Part shown: one piece after another, positions 50,701 through 61,016 of the stretch
How positions within the stretch are numbered: the stretch's first letter is position 1
How the letters are laid out: every line of letters begins with the position of its first letter
Assembly: GCA_016699635.1 (NCBI GenBank)
Contig: CP064983.1
Span: 1,302,001-1,366,000 of the forward strand
Origin: Bacteroidota bacterium
Lineage (GTDB): Bacteria; Bacteroidota; Bacteroidia; AKYH767-A; OLB10
Direction of reading: 5' to 3'
DNA length: 64,000 bases
The notes under the pieces: generated by a model
The model's input: only the letters and a program-made list of their open reading frames with translations
Database searches by the model: none
Told to the model about the DNA's origin: nothing
Made by a program: the position numbers and the translations under genes

Positions 50701-50823
50701 ACCAATCAGGCGCTGGCAGTTTTTCAGGAGTTAATCAGGCTGTCGAAACTCAAAGACCAGAAAGCTATTACTGACGACTTGCAGAAAAGGTTTGATCAGT
50801 TAGAAGCTCAGTATTCGAGATAA
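47736..50823 (+). CDS. DUF2723 polytopic membrane protein, one frameshift
   Basis: About 1029 residues. It starts MKQYTKFNNISGWAVFAIAAWVFLSTIEMTGSFWDCGEFIAAAYKLQIGHPPGAP, which is the signature of the DUF2723 family; the FWDCGEF Asp/Glu and the GHPPGAPLF loop resemble GT-C glycosyltransferases. Some 11 membrane helices occupy the first ~560 residues, followed by a large soluble domain ([37 protein letters not shown]) and C-terminal helices. The frame breaks near 50545; repair joins FNDVELKK. A lipid-linked sugar transferase acting on exported proteins is an inference. TATTTTCG at about 47703 is a weak promoter match. Confidence 0.85.
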
Positions 50824-50836
50824 AAAATAGTGATTA

Positions 50837-50871
50837 AAAAAAGGCTGCTCTGATTTAGAGCAGCCTTTTTT
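50837..50871 (+). terminator. Rho-independent terminator after the DUF2723 gene
   Basis: A perfect 15-bp stem (A-run, GGCTGCTCT / AGAGCAGCC, T-run) with a 5-nt loop, 13 nt past the stop. Confidence 0.88.
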
Positions 50872-51074
50872 ATTTTGGAAAAATCAACTATGACGTAATG
50901 AGAGACTATTTTAAAATGTGAATTAAAATTCGACAACAAAGTAATGCTTATGGTAATTTGCAAATAGTACCTTTTTTTGGGGGAACTCCAAAGTAAATAT
51001 ACCATAAATCAAAAGACCATCTCAAAAATTGTTCTGAGACAGTATTCTTCAATTATAAACTTTAAAAAATTCTA

Positions 51075-54000
51075 TCAGGCAATCAATTCATCATCCGGTT
51101 TTTTCATTAACGGCTTTGGTCTTTTGTAAATTTTTGCCTTCAGATTTTCTGACATCAGATACATTACCGGAACTAAAAACAGTGTAAGGAATGTTGCAAA
51201 CATCAATCCGAATATCATTGTCCATGATAGTGTACCCAGAAGGCTGTGCTGTCGCCACCAAAGAAAATGTGAGGATTAAACTCCGTAAACAATTTTACGA
51301 AGTCAATATTCAAACCTACAGCAAGCGGAATTAGTCCTAATGATGTTGCAGTGGCTGTAAGTATAACAGGAGTCATCCTTGTGCGACCGGCTTCTACAAT
51401 GGCTTCAAATGTTGGAACACCTTGTTCGCGCAGTAACTCTGTAAACTCTACCAACAGAATTCCATTTCTAACAACAATACCTGCAAGTGCTACAACACCT
51501 ATACCAGTCATCACTATCGAGAATCCCATTTTAAAAATTGCAAATCCAAGTAATACACCTATGATACTAAATACAATTTCTGACAAAATAATTACCGGCT
51601 TGCCAATAGAGTTAAACTGAATTACCAATATCATAAATATCAATCCTAAAGAAATCATTAATGCCGTTCCGAGAAATGACATGGTTTCTGCCTGTTCTTC
51701 CTGCGAGCCTGCAAATTTTATTTCTACTCCTTCTGTTTTTGGAAATTGTTTTACGGCAGCCATTACATTACTCACCACTTCTGCTTCGCGACTTTGATAA
51801 TCGGTAAGCAGGTTTGATGAAACTGTTACTACACGCTTCTGATTTTTTCTTTTTATGACACCATAGGTGTTATCATATTTCACCGTTGCAAAAGATGATA
51901 ACGGTACATTGCGCACAAGTCCTCCCATTGACATATCACGATACAATATTTTTAAATTGTTGAGCAGACTAACATCATATCGCTGATCCAGTTTATAACG
52001 CAACATAATTTTATACTCATCATTTAAATCGCGGTACTTTGAAGCCTCACGACCAAGTACAGCCATATTGATTTCATTTCCTACGGTACCTGTCATAATT
52101 CCAAGACGGTTCATGTGTTCGCGATTGATGTCAAACACTATTTGTGGTTTGCTATCCTGCAGGTCTGATTTTAATTCTTCTACACCTTCAATCTGCAAGG
52201 AATCAAGATATCGTTTCAAGCTTTTAGAAGTTGTAGTTATTGCCTGAAGATCATCACCACTCACTTCAATAGAAATAGGTTTGCCTACAGGTGGTCCGCC
52301 TTGCTCTTGTGCAACAGTAACTTCAGCACCGGGAACAGTATTTTTTACTGCTTCTCTGATTTTCTCTAAATAATTACCAGTTGAAACACCATTTCTTTTA
52401 CTGTACTCGACAAAAGCAACTTCAATTTTACTCTTGTTGGCATAGTATCCCTGATCTTCGTCTGATGGGTCAGAAACGTTTACACCAACGCTGGCAATAA
52501 CAGATTTTACAACATCATTCTTTTCGCCCAACACATTATAAACTTTACCTTCAAGAATTTTTGTTACAGAGTCTGTATAGGCCTGATCGGTTCCAACAGG
52601 CAATGTTGTGAACACATAAACAAAGTTGGGATCTGCAATTGGGAAAAAATTTACTCCCCCATTCCTAAGACCAATTGCAATGAATGATAAAAACAACAAT
52701 CCTACTGTTCCTGCCATCATAGTGCGTGGGCGGTGAAGAACTTTAATCAACATTCTTTTATATGACTCCTGTACTGCAGGCCATGTTTTTGTCTGAAAAC
52801 GTACAATAACTTTATGCAACCAAAAACGGTGAAGTAAATTTAACAACAGAATGAAGATTGTAAAGTTACCCATGCCAAATGCACCTGTCACATAAAACAA
52901 CAGTGCAATTGCAATAAAAATTATTGAAGTAATTTTTAAACCTTTGTATGGGTCATGCTTTTCTTCGTGCTTTTTCATAAAACTAACAGCAAACACTGGG
53001 TTGATGATGTATGCAACCACCAATGATGCCAGTAATGTTATGATAAGGGTAATGGGAAGAAAGAACATAAACTTACCAATGATGCCTTTCCAGAATGCTA
53101 ATGGAACAAAAGGTGCAAGTGTGGTGAGTGTTCCGGAAAGCACAGGTAAGAAAACTTCGCCTGTTGCCATTTTTGCAGCTCTAACAATATCCATTTTCCC
53201 ATTATCGAAAATACGATGCGTGTTTTCAATAACAACAATTGCATCGTCAACAACAATTCCTAATGCAAGCAGAAAAGAGAATAATACAATGAAGTTAATT
53301 GTAAATCCTATAACAGGTAAAACCAAAAATGCCACACACATAGATAGTGGCACAGACATGGCAACAAAGAATGCATTGCTTGTTCCCATAAAAAACATAA
53401 GTACAATTAATACCAATACAAAACCGATGATGATGGTATTAATCAGGTCGTGCAACTGCGTACGTGTTTGTTCACTCTGATCACCTGTAAGTACAACATT
53501 CAAATCTTTTGGCCAGGCTTCTGCTTTAAGTTCATTAACAACAGAAACAATTTTATCTGATGCATCAATCAGGTTTTCACCGGAGCGTTTGATAATGCTT
53601 AGTGTAATTACATTTTTATGATTTAGACGTGCATAGCTTTCCTGCTCTTTGTAGGAGTCAACTACTTCTGCAATATCTTTTAAATAAATAGGTGCACCAT
53701 TAATAGAATTTACAACTAAGTTTTTTATCTGATCAACATTGGTAAACTCACCCGAAACACTCAACGACCTGCGTGTACCATCGGCCATGCGCACACCGCC
53801 ACCGGGCACAGTCATATTTTCGTACTTAACTGCACGTTCAATATCACTCATCGTTAATCCTGATGATTGCAGCTTAAGCATGTCAACATTTATCTGAATC
53901 TCACGCTCTAACTCTCCAATCAGTTTAACTTCTTTAACTTCTTTAAGGCTTTCTATTTTATCCTTAGCTTCATCGGCATAGCGCTTTAATTTTGCAAGAT

Positions 54001-54466
54001 CATAATCACCGGAAAGGTTTACAGCCATAATAGGCAAATCAGAAAAGTTGACTTCTATAATATCAGGCTCGTTGGGTAAATCCTGCGGGAGATCATTACG
54101 TGCACGGTCAACAGCATCTTTAACTTTTCGCTTTGCATCTTCAATCTTTACATCGCTGTTAAATTCTACCACTATACTACAATAATCCTGCAGTGCATTA
54201 CTCTTGATTTTTTTTACACCTGAAATTCCTTTACACTCCTTTTCAATGTGGCGCACCACTAAGTTCTCCATATCCTTTGGTGAAGTGCCCGGATAAACAA
54301 CACTGATATAAATATTTGGTAAAGAAATGTCTGGAAAACTTTCCTTCGGAATATTGATGTATGACATTATACCCGTCAATGTAATGATGACGGTAATAAT
54401 GTATATAGCCGTACGGTTATCTATTGCCCATGATGAGGGCTTGAATTCTTTAAATATATCTTTCAT
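51075..54466 (-). CDS. RND (AcrB/HAE1-like) efflux pump, C-terminal frameshift
   Basis: Inner-membrane proton-driven exporter of ~1129 residues. N-terminal helix TAIYIITVIITLTGIMSYINIPKESFPDISLPNIYISVVYPGTSP. Large periplasmic loops contain YEN- and GGGVRMADG-like regions. The transmembrane relay region reads FSFLLALGIVVDDAIVVIENTHRIF. The second half contains FVYVFTTLPVGTDQAYT and VALAGIVVRNGILLVEFT. A missing G near 51227 (TGGGTAC) truncates it at 51215; repair continues into a final helix (MIFGLMFATFLTLFLVPVMYLM) and ends at 51075. Substrate is unknown. Last gene of the tetR-tolC-MFP-RND operon. Confidence 0.93.
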
Positions 54467-54480
54467 AAAATGCTTGCGGT

Positions 54481-55599
54481 TTATAGTTTAATGATATCGC
54501 CTTCAACCAAATCGTGATAACCTGTTGTAATCACTTTATCACCTTCATTCAATCCTTCAACAATTTCAACATTGCCATTATATGTCATTCCGCTTTTTAC
54601 TGTTTTACGCTTTGCAACAGTTTTGCCTCCTGAATTTTCAGCAACAAAAACATACTCACCATCAAGTCCTTTTTGTACAACACTAACAGGAAGTGACATT
54701 GCTTTCTCTTTATTGTAATCAGCTATTTTTAAAACGGCAAGCATATTAGGTCGCAGGAAATTTTCTTTACTGCCAAAACGAACCTCAACATTAAATGTAC
54801 GGTTCAGGTTGCTGATGGCATTTCCGGAATAATAAACCTTACTTGTAATTTCTTTTCCTAAGTCAGGAAAATAAACCAATGCATTATCATTTTTATTTAC
54901 TCTTCCGATATAAGTTTCAGGTAACTCGCCTTTTACTTTAAGCATTTCGAGATTAACAACTCTTATTGCAGGAACCTGTGGTGAAACCAACTGTCCTGTC
55001 TTTATCATCACATTATCTACTGTTCCGCTGAATGGTGCTTTAATACGAGTCATATCCCATTGCTCCTGAATAGATGCAAGTTTTTTCTCTGCACCTTCTT
55101 TTCTTGTTTTTGCTTCCAGATATTGTACTTCACTACCTATCTGTTGGTCCCACAGATTTTTCTGACGGTTATAAAGTGTTGTCACCAGATTAAGTTCATT
55201 CTGTACTTCTGCAATTGCCTTCTGCATAATCTGATCATCGACCGTTGCCAACACCTGACCTTTGGTTACATGGTCGCCAGCTTTTACATTTACAGAGGTA
55301 ACAGTTCCGGGAGTTTTTGCACTCAATACAACATCTTCATCACCTTCAACATTTGCCTGCACTTCAATATAATGAGTAAATGGTTTCAAACTCATATCTG
55401 TGGCTGCAACAAATTTTATTTTGTCTTTTCTGGAAGTATCTGTGAGTGCAATTTCTGCTTCTAAAGATTTTATCTTTTCATTTAACTCAGACTGTTGCTT
55501 TCTGAGTTTTTCAAGTTCCTCAACCTTTTTACTGCTGTTTCCTCCACCACAGGCAGTAAGAAATCCAATTGCTGTTATTGCTATAATTACCTTTTTCAT
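54481..55599 (-). CDS. RND efflux periplasmic adaptor (membrane fusion protein), lipoprotein
   Basis: 372 residues with lipobox IAITAIGFLTAC-GGG. A short coiled coil (EELEKLRKQQSELNEKIKSLEAEI) is followed by a lipoyl-like half-motif GDHVTKGQVLATVDDQIMQ. A longer hairpin follows with LVTTLYNRQKNLWDQ, and then the second lipoyl half and barrel (IKAPFSGTVDNVMIKTGQLV). The end is a membrane-proximal domain (VEIVEGLNEGDKVITTGYHDLVEGDIIKL). It bridges the RND pump and the TolC-like channel. The stop lies 14 bp before the pump gene. Intact. Confidence 0.94.
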   Translation of the reverse strand: MKKVIIAITAIGFLTACGGGNSSKKVEELEKLRKQQSELNEKIKSLEAEIALTDTSRKDKIKFVAATDMSLKPFTHYIEVQANVEGDEDVVLSAKTPGTVTSVNVKAGDHVTKGQVLATVDDQIMQKAIAEVQNELNLVTTLYNRQKNLWDQQIGSEVQYLEAKTRKEGAEKKLASIQEQWDMTRIKAPFSGTVDNVMIKTGQLVSPQVPAIRVVNLEMLKVKGELPETYIGRVNKNDNALVYFPDLGKEITSKVYYSGNAISNLNRTFNVEVRFGSKENFLRPNMLAVLKIADYNKEKAMSLPVSVVQKGLDGEYVFVAENSGGKTVAKRKTVKSGMTYNGNVEIVEGLNEGDKVITTGYHDLVEGDIIKL

Positions 55600-55626
55600 A
55601 TATTTATTTATGTCAGAGTTTATATT

Positions 55627-56976
55627 TTATTTTATTAATGTTCCTGTTGCTTTCTCAAAATCTACTTTGGCAATAAATGCATCTACCATTGCAGCATAAT
55701 AATTTGTTTCTGCTACTTTCAAAGCTGTTTCCGCATCCATTACTTCAAGGCTACTGCCAACACCTTGCTGATATTTTATTTTTGTAATTCTTGCTACATC
55801 AGCAGCTAATGTTCTGTTTTTTTCCTGATTGGCAAGAGAGCCTAATGCATTGGTTAGAGTTGTCTTTGCAGTCTGCGCTTCTAATTGAAAGCCTTGTGTT
55901 GCAGTCTGAATTTGATTCTCCATTTTATTAAGCGCAAATCTTGCCTGATTAACTCGTGCTGCCTTCTGAAAGCCATCAAAAATGGGTACGTTAAGTTTCA
56001 AGCCAATTATTGAAGTACGAAACCAGGGTTTGTTTTCAAAAATATCAAATTCATTGCGCGATGCACTTACACTATACGAGCCAAAGGCTGCAAGTGAAGG
56101 AAGGTAAGAAGATTTTTTTAATCTTAAATCAGCTCTGAGTAATTCTTTGGTTGTATTCAAAACATCCATTTCTATTCTGTTGCTTATATCAATGTTCTGA
56201 TTCAGGTTATTGTCGGCAACAACTTTTATGTCTTCCAATTTATCTGTGAGTGTCAACTCATCATTAACATTCAATCCCATCTGAAATTTCAACAGGTTTT
56301 GTGCAAGCACAATCAGTCTGTCCGCATTTGATTTTTCGGTTTCAATATTGTTATAGGCAAGACTGATTCGGTCTAAATCAATCTTTTCGATAAAACCATT
56401 ATTGTACATTACCTGCATTTCATCAAGCTGCTTTTTTAATCGCTTAACATTTGCATCGAGCATCTGCAAACGCTCACTGTTAACTTGCACGTTATAATAT
56501 GCCTTGCTGATGAGTGCAGCTTTTTCAGTTTTAGTCTGAATAACTTGCTTACGCATCAAATCGGCATACATGCGTGATGCTTTTACGCCAACTAAATAAG
56601 ATCCGTCAAACAATAGTTGTGATGCAGATAAACCGGCAGTAGAGCTATATGGCTGGCCAAATTGTACGGGGGCATAGCTACCTTTCTCGCCACCAAAAAA
56701 TTCTGCAGGCACAAAGGTTGTTGGTATGTCAATAAAATGTGTGATGTCGGCACTGGCACTGATTTGCGGTAAACCAATTCCCAATAATTCATTAGCTCTG
56801 CTTTGTGCTGACTTCTGATCGAGAACTGCATTTTGAATATCGGTCTGATTTTGAAAAGCAAAATCAATTGCCTGTTTCAATGAAAAGGAATAAGACTTTT
56901 TATCGGATTGCTGCGCCTGTATATTGATTGATATCAGCAACAGTAAACCTGTAAGAAATTTAATTTGATTCAGCAT
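55627..56976 (-). CDS. TolC-family outer-membrane efflux channel
   Basis: 449 residues, signal peptide (LTGLLLLISINIQAQ). Two repeats of the TolC helical-hairpin plan: FSLKQAIDFAFQNQTDIQNAVLDQKSAQSRANELLGIGLPQISASA, then FDGSYLVGVKASRMYADLM, and in the second half VPIFDGFQKAARVNQARFALNKMENQ and GVGSSLEVMDAETALKVAETNYYAAMVD. It forms the outer-membrane exit of the neighbouring RND pump. Between tetR (11 bp) and the adaptor (27 bp) in the same operon. Intact. Confidence 0.94.
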   Translation of the reverse strand: MLNQIKFLTGLLLLISINIQAQQSDKKSYSFSLKQAIDFAFQNQTDIQNAVLDQKSAQSRANELLGIGLPQISASADITHFIDIPTTFVPAEFFGGEKGSYAPVQFGQPYSSTAGLSASQLLFDGSYLVGVKASRMYADLMRKQVIQTKTEKAALISKAYYNVQVNSERLQMLDANVKRLKKQLDEMQVMYNNGFIEKIDLDRISLAYNNIETEKSNADRLIVLAQNLLKFQMGLNVNDELTLTDKLEDIKVVADNNLNQNIDISNRIEMDVLNTTKELLRADLRLKKSSYLPSLAAFGSYSVSASRNEFDIFENKPWFRTSIIGLKLNVPIFDGFQKAARVNQARFALNKMENQIQTATQGFQLEAQTAKTTLTNALGSLANQEKNRTLAADVARITKIKYQQGVGSSLEVMDAETALKVAETNYYAAMVDAFIAKVDFEKATGTLIK

Positions 56977-56987
56977 ACGGTTGTTAT

Positions 56988-57602
56988 TTATTCTTCGTCT
57001 GTTATGTTTTTATATTTATTGATGAGTTTATGTCCTTTAACGGTTACAATGCCATGCAGATAATGATCGAGCAATGCAACCTGAACATCCTGCGTTTTAA
57101 AGTTCTTTAAAGGAAACACTGTAGTATTCATTCCAAGAGTAATTTCTTCTATTCTCAGTTTTACCAATATTTTAATATTGATATCCGGACGGTAAAGTTT
57201 TTGCTCAATGCCTTTTAAAAGATTTCTTTCAATGACTTCTGCAACATGTTTATCTTTAAACTGAACATACATACTCCACACTCGCGGATAAAATTTTTGT
57301 AAGTCTTCAAACAATGCTGGGTTGATGGTGGTGAACATCGCTTGCAATTTTTCCATTGTCAGAAATATTTCGTGAATGGCATCCTTGCTTTCTGTTTCAA
57401 CATGTTCAAACTCGCAACGGCTGTTTTTTAAATATCCCTGACAACATTCAGATACAATTTCATCCTTATCATCAAAGCAGGCATAAATTGTTTTTTTAGA
57501 AACGGACAAATGTCTTGCTATGTCGTCCATGGTTATACGCCTGACACCATGTGCCAGAAACAACTCCAACCCCGACTCTAAAATTCTTTCTCTTATATCC
57601 AT
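56988..57602 (-). CDS. TetR/AcrR-family transcriptional regulator of the efflux operon
   Basis: 204 residues. The N-terminal helix-turn-helix domain reads ERILESGLELFLAHGVRRITMDDIARHLSVSKKTIYACFDDKDEIV, the typical TetR recognition helix ending SKKTIYxxF. The remaining helical ligand-binding domain is divergent (CEFEHVETESKDAIHEIFLTMEKL), as usual. As the first gene of the operon it probably represses its own transcript. A 28-bp inverted repeat GGAAACT-N14-AGTTTCC lies immediately upstream of its -7 element. Intact. Confidence 0.93.
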   Translation of the reverse strand: MDIRERILESGLELFLAHGVRRITMDDIARHLSVSKKTIYACFDDKDEIVSECCQGYLKNSRCEFEHVETESKDAIHEIFLTMEKLQAMFTTINPALFEDLQKFYPRVWSMYVQFKDKHVAEVIERNLLKGIEQKLYRPDINIKILVKLRIEEITLGMNTTVFPLKNFKTQDVQVALLDHYLHGIVTVKGHKLINKYKNITDEE

Positions 57603-57622
57603 GATAATTGTTAAAAACTGGG

Positions 57623-57630
57623 CAAAACTA
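57623..57630 (-). promoter_or_regulatory. Putative -7 promoter element TAGTTTTG of the tetR-efflux operon
   Basis: Exact TAnnTTTG match, 20 nt upstream of the tetR ATG. Confidence 0.55.
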
Positions 57631-57631
57631 T

Positions 57632-57659
57632 GGAAACTATTTTAGTTTTTTAAGTTTCC
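57632..57659. promoter_or_regulatory. Candidate TetR operator (inverted repeat)
   Basis: GGAAACT at 57632-57638 and AGTTTCC at 57653-57659 form a perfect 7-bp dyad with a 14-bp AT-rich spacer. The repeat lies directly upstream of the -7 element, where the -33 region would be. It is well placed for autorepression. Confidence 0.5.
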
Positions 57660-57726
57660 GAGAAAAAATTTAAGAAGCCTTAACAATTTTAACATTGTTT
57701 TGGGAGATTGAATGAAAGTAGAAAAT

Positions 57727-58740
57727 CTATCTCAGAAACATTTCTTTTGATAAACCCAACCACTCTAATGCTGTGCCACCAAGCAATCGTTCTTTAGTTT
57801 CTAAATCGAGTTTTGCATTTTTAATCAGGGTTCCGGGAATATTTTCACCTAAAGGAAAAGGATAGTCGCTTCCTAATGCAATACGATTGGCTCCTGTGAA
57901 ATTAATCAGGTAATGCAACATGTTTTCATCATGTACCAATGAGTCAAAATAAAACTTACCGATATATCTCTCCGGTGAAGATGCATTATCTATTGCAACC
58001 AAATCGGGGCGGCAATCAAAACCATGTTTAATGCGTCCGAATGTTGACGGAAAACTTCCTCCGCCATGAGCAAAAGCAACACGCAAGTTTGGCAATCTTT
58101 CAAACACACCTCCAAAAATCATTGAACAAATAGCACGAGAAGTTTCTGCCGGCATTCCCACCAACCAAGGCAGCCAGTAACGTTGCATATCTTTCTGACC
58201 CATCATTTCCCATGGGTGAACAAAAAGCGGCATGTTGTTTTCTGCACATGCCTGAAAAAACGGAAACAGGTTTGCATCATTAAGGTTCCAGTCGTTTACA
58301 TGCGAGCCAATTTGTAAGCCTTGCAGTCCAATTTTCTTACACCTTTCCATCTCCTTTATAGCTAAATCCGGTGCTTGCAGAGGAACAGTACCTAAGCCTA
58401 CAAAACGTTTTGGGTATTGTTGAACAATTGTTGCAATATGATCATTTAAAAATTCTGATACAGCAAGTCCATCTGCAGGTTTTGTCCAATATGAAAACAT
58501 GACAGGTACAGTACTCAATGCCTGAACATGAACACCATGTACATCGCAGTCATTCATTCTTGTCTTTGCATCCCAGCAATTACTTTCAATCTCACGAAAA
58601 AAAGTGCCGTCATCACGCAACATCCTGGCACAACAATTTTTGTGATGATCTAATGTGATAAAACCACCATAGCCAAATTTCGACTTCCAATCCGGTAATT
58701 TCTCCGGTAGTATATGTGTGTGAATGTCTATGCTGAGCAT
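57727..58740 (-). CDS. Amidohydrolase_2 family, aminocarboxymuconate-semialdehyde decarboxylase-like
   Basis: 337 residues of the ACMSD/amidohydrolase TIM-barrel family. The zinc-binding HxH is [15 protein letters not shown] at the start, further ligands are in FVHPWEMMG and [11 protein letters not shown], and the conserved Asp lies in [14 protein letters not shown]. The N-terminal [25 protein letters not shown] matches ACMSD closely. ACMSD diverts the kynurenine/3-hydroxyanthranilate route away from quinolinate and towards 2-aminomuconate. No other kynurenine-pathway gene is in the window. Cytosolic, intact, monocistronic. Confidence 0.87.
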   Translation of the reverse strand: MLSIDIHTHILPEKLPDWKSKFGYGGFITLDHHKNCCARMLRDDGTFFREIESNCWDAKTRMNDCDVHGVHVQALSTVPVMFSYWTKPADGLAVSEFLNDHIATIVQQYPKRFVGLGTVPLQAPDLAIKEMERCKKIGLQGLQIGSHVNDWNLNDANLFPFFQACAENNMPLFVHPWEMMGQKDMQRYWLPWLVGMPAETSRAICSMIFGGVFERLPNLRVAFAHGGGSFPSTFGRIKHGFDCRPDLVAIDNASSPERYIGKFYFDSLVHDENMLHYLINFTGANRIALGSDYPFPLGENIPGTLIKNAKLDLETKERLLGGTALEWLGLSKEMFLR

Positions 58741-58937
58741 GTATTACAATTTTAAGAATGCACGAAAGTACAAAGATTAATGAGGTGATAATTAAAAATT
58801 CAGAGTGTGGGATTCAAAATATTATTCTACTAATTAAATGTTTGTTTAGTAATAACAACTCTTTACATCATTGTTATTATCATTGGTTATCTATCTTATG
58901 ATGTTAACTTCCCCTTTTGTATTTTTATCCGATAATA

Positions 58938-60364
58938 ATGCAAGATAAACATTGAAGCCTGCTGCAGTTTTTAATCTCTTACTGAAGAATTTTCCATTTG
59001 AACCTACCAATGCACAGAAGCATGCTTTTGCAGGACTATCGGAGTTTATTACAGAAAATACTGCATATAAGTGCTTTCTTTTAAAAGGCTATGCCGGAAC
59101 AGGAAAAACAACGGTAATTAATGCAATGATAAAAACACTTTATCATTACGATTTCAGAGTGATAATGCTTGCCCCGACAGGCAGAGCAGCTAAAGTGATT
59201 AACCATTATACCGGTGATGATGCTTCTACAATTCATCGGTACTTGTATGAAATAAAAAGTGATAAAAATGGCGACATCAAAACAAAGGTAAAGCCAAACA
59301 AATTTAAAAAGCAGATTTTTATTATTGATGAGTCTTCAATGATTTCGAATGAAGATGATAAGACATTGTTTAAAGGAGCAAGTTTACTTTCTGACTTAGT
59401 AGATCATGTTTACAGTCAGGCAGACAATGCTATAGTATTTATTGGCTACACTGCACAATTGCCCCCCGTTGGTTTGCAATGCAGTCCTGCATTGGATCAG
59501 AATTTTCTTCAAAACAACTGTCAGCTTCAGGTAAGGCAATATGAATTGAAAGAAGTGGTGCGGCAACAACTTCACTCCGGAATATTAGCTAATGCACATT
59601 GCACACGATTATTGCTTGAAAGAGAAGAGCATTTTCCTCGCCTAAAAACATCAGGATTTGATGATGTAAACCAAGTAACTTCAGCAGAGCTCTCTGAAGC
59701 ACTTTCGGGATATTTCCCTTCCGGTGATGATAACACAGTAACTGTGTTGTGCAGAAGTAATAAGCAGGCAAACCGATACAATGAATTTATCAGAAAAACT
59801 TTTTATGGCTTTGAAGAGGTAGTAGAGAAAAACGAAAGGCTGATGGTTGTAAAAAATAATTACTACTGGCATGAATCAGACAATGACAATGCATTTATTG
59901 CCAATGGCGATGAAATTAAACTGATTCGTTTAAAAAAGCAGGAAGAGTATTTTGGGTTTCGTTTTGCCAATGCTACAATAGAATTATCTGATGAAAAATC
60001 AACAAGGCTTGAAGTAAAACTTTTGCTTGATACATTAAACAGCGAGTCGCCTGCATTAACTTATGATGAGTATAAAAAATTGTTTGATGAAGTGAGAAAT
60101 CATTATCGCAAAACAGATGGCAAAGTAAACATGCGTAAACTACGAGAAGATCCTTATCTCAATGCATTGCAGGTAAAATATGCCTATGCTATTACAGGTC
60201 ACAAAGCACAAGGCGGACAATGGGAAACAGTGTTTATTGATCCGGGCTTTATGACAGAAGAAATGTATGGTGTTGATTATATGCGATGGCTATATACAGC
60301 AATAACACGTGCACGCAAAAAAGTTTATCTTATTAATGTTCCTGATCGTTTCTTTGTTCAATGA
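58938..60364 (+). CDS. RecD2-like SF1 helicase/AAA ATPase, N-terminal frameshift
   Basis: About 475 residues. ATG 58938 (MQDKH) joins LKPAAVFNLL after adding one T near 58951. Walker A is FLLKGYAGTGKTT, motif Ia VIMLAPTGRAAKVI, Walker B FIIDESSMI. Motif III is IGYTAQLPPVG, where relatives normally have GD; here the Asp codon is TAC. The C-terminal UvrD_C_2 part reads YAYAITGHKAQGGQWETVFIDPG and LYTAITRARKKVYLI. These are DNA-dependent helicases of uncertain pathway. The 3' end overlaps the convergent SprT-like gene by 7 bp. TATTTTTA lies ~10 nt upstream. Confidence 0.87.
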
Positions 60365-60989
60365 TCTACAGGCATCACTTCCGTTATGGGATTGATGAAG
60401 TAAATACTTTTAGAACGACAATCAATACAACTATAATTTTTACGTAGTTTTTCTTTCTTAATAAATGTCCTGCCTGTTCTTATTTTAAACTTCACACCAA
60501 AATTCAGTTCTTCCAGTGTAATCCATTTATCTTCTTCTCTGTCATAATTGCGCAATGCCCTAAGCAAGTCATGGTCTGAGCAACTTGTAGCTGATGGATT
60601 TGTCATATAATTATTCAGTGCAGCAACAACATCGGGCGGGAAAATATTCTCGCGTAGAATGGGAATCATCAGTTTACGATACTCTTCTTTCCAGTCTTTT
60701 CCGTGTGGAATAATAATTTGTTTCTTGCGTTTCCACTGATTTAGATGTGCTACTTCATGAATGAATGTGATGAGAAAAGCATAAGGATTAAGATCGTGAT
60801 TGATAGAAATACGATGGTACCGAAGCCTCTTTGTGGCGGACGATAGTCACCATATTTGCTATTCCGGCTTCTTGTAATTTTAAGATTGATCTGATGTTCT
60901 TCAATCCATTGTATGCAATATCTGATAGATTGATGCGGAACATATTTCTTTAATGCTTCTTCTATAAACTCGAGAGTAACTTTTGCCAT
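60358..60989 (-). CDS. SprT-like zinc metalloprotease-domain protein, one frameshift
   Basis: MAKVTLEFIEEALKKYVPHQSIRYCIQWIEEH starts the protein. A one-base indel near 60820 breaks it after RPPQRGFG. Repaired, it continues HRISINHDLNPYAFLITFIHEVAHLNQW, with the zinc motif HEVAH encoded at 60745-60759, and later HGKDWKEEYRKLM and a C-terminal NYSCIDCRSKSIYFINP with a CxxC. This is the SprT/Spartan fold. ~210 residues, cytosolic. Human SPRTN cleaves DNA-protein crosslinks; bacterial roles are poorly known. Tail-to-tail with the RecD-like helicase. Confidence 0.83.
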
Positions 60990-61016
60990 AATTAATTTCG
61001 GTCGAAAAATAATAAA

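Noticed and set aside
52944..53480. 178-codon plus-strand frame within the RND pump
   Set aside because: Antisense to membrane helices of the pump; Thr/Ile/Asn-rich translation typical of a shadow.
55060..55464. 134-codon Cys/Phe-rich plus-strand frame
   Set aside because: Antisense to the periplasmic adaptor gene; no start signal or homology features.
58851..58878. Inverted repeat AATAACAA/TTGTTATT between the ACMSD-like and helicase genes
   Set aside because: AT-only 8-bp arms are expected by chance in such AT-rich intergenic DNA.
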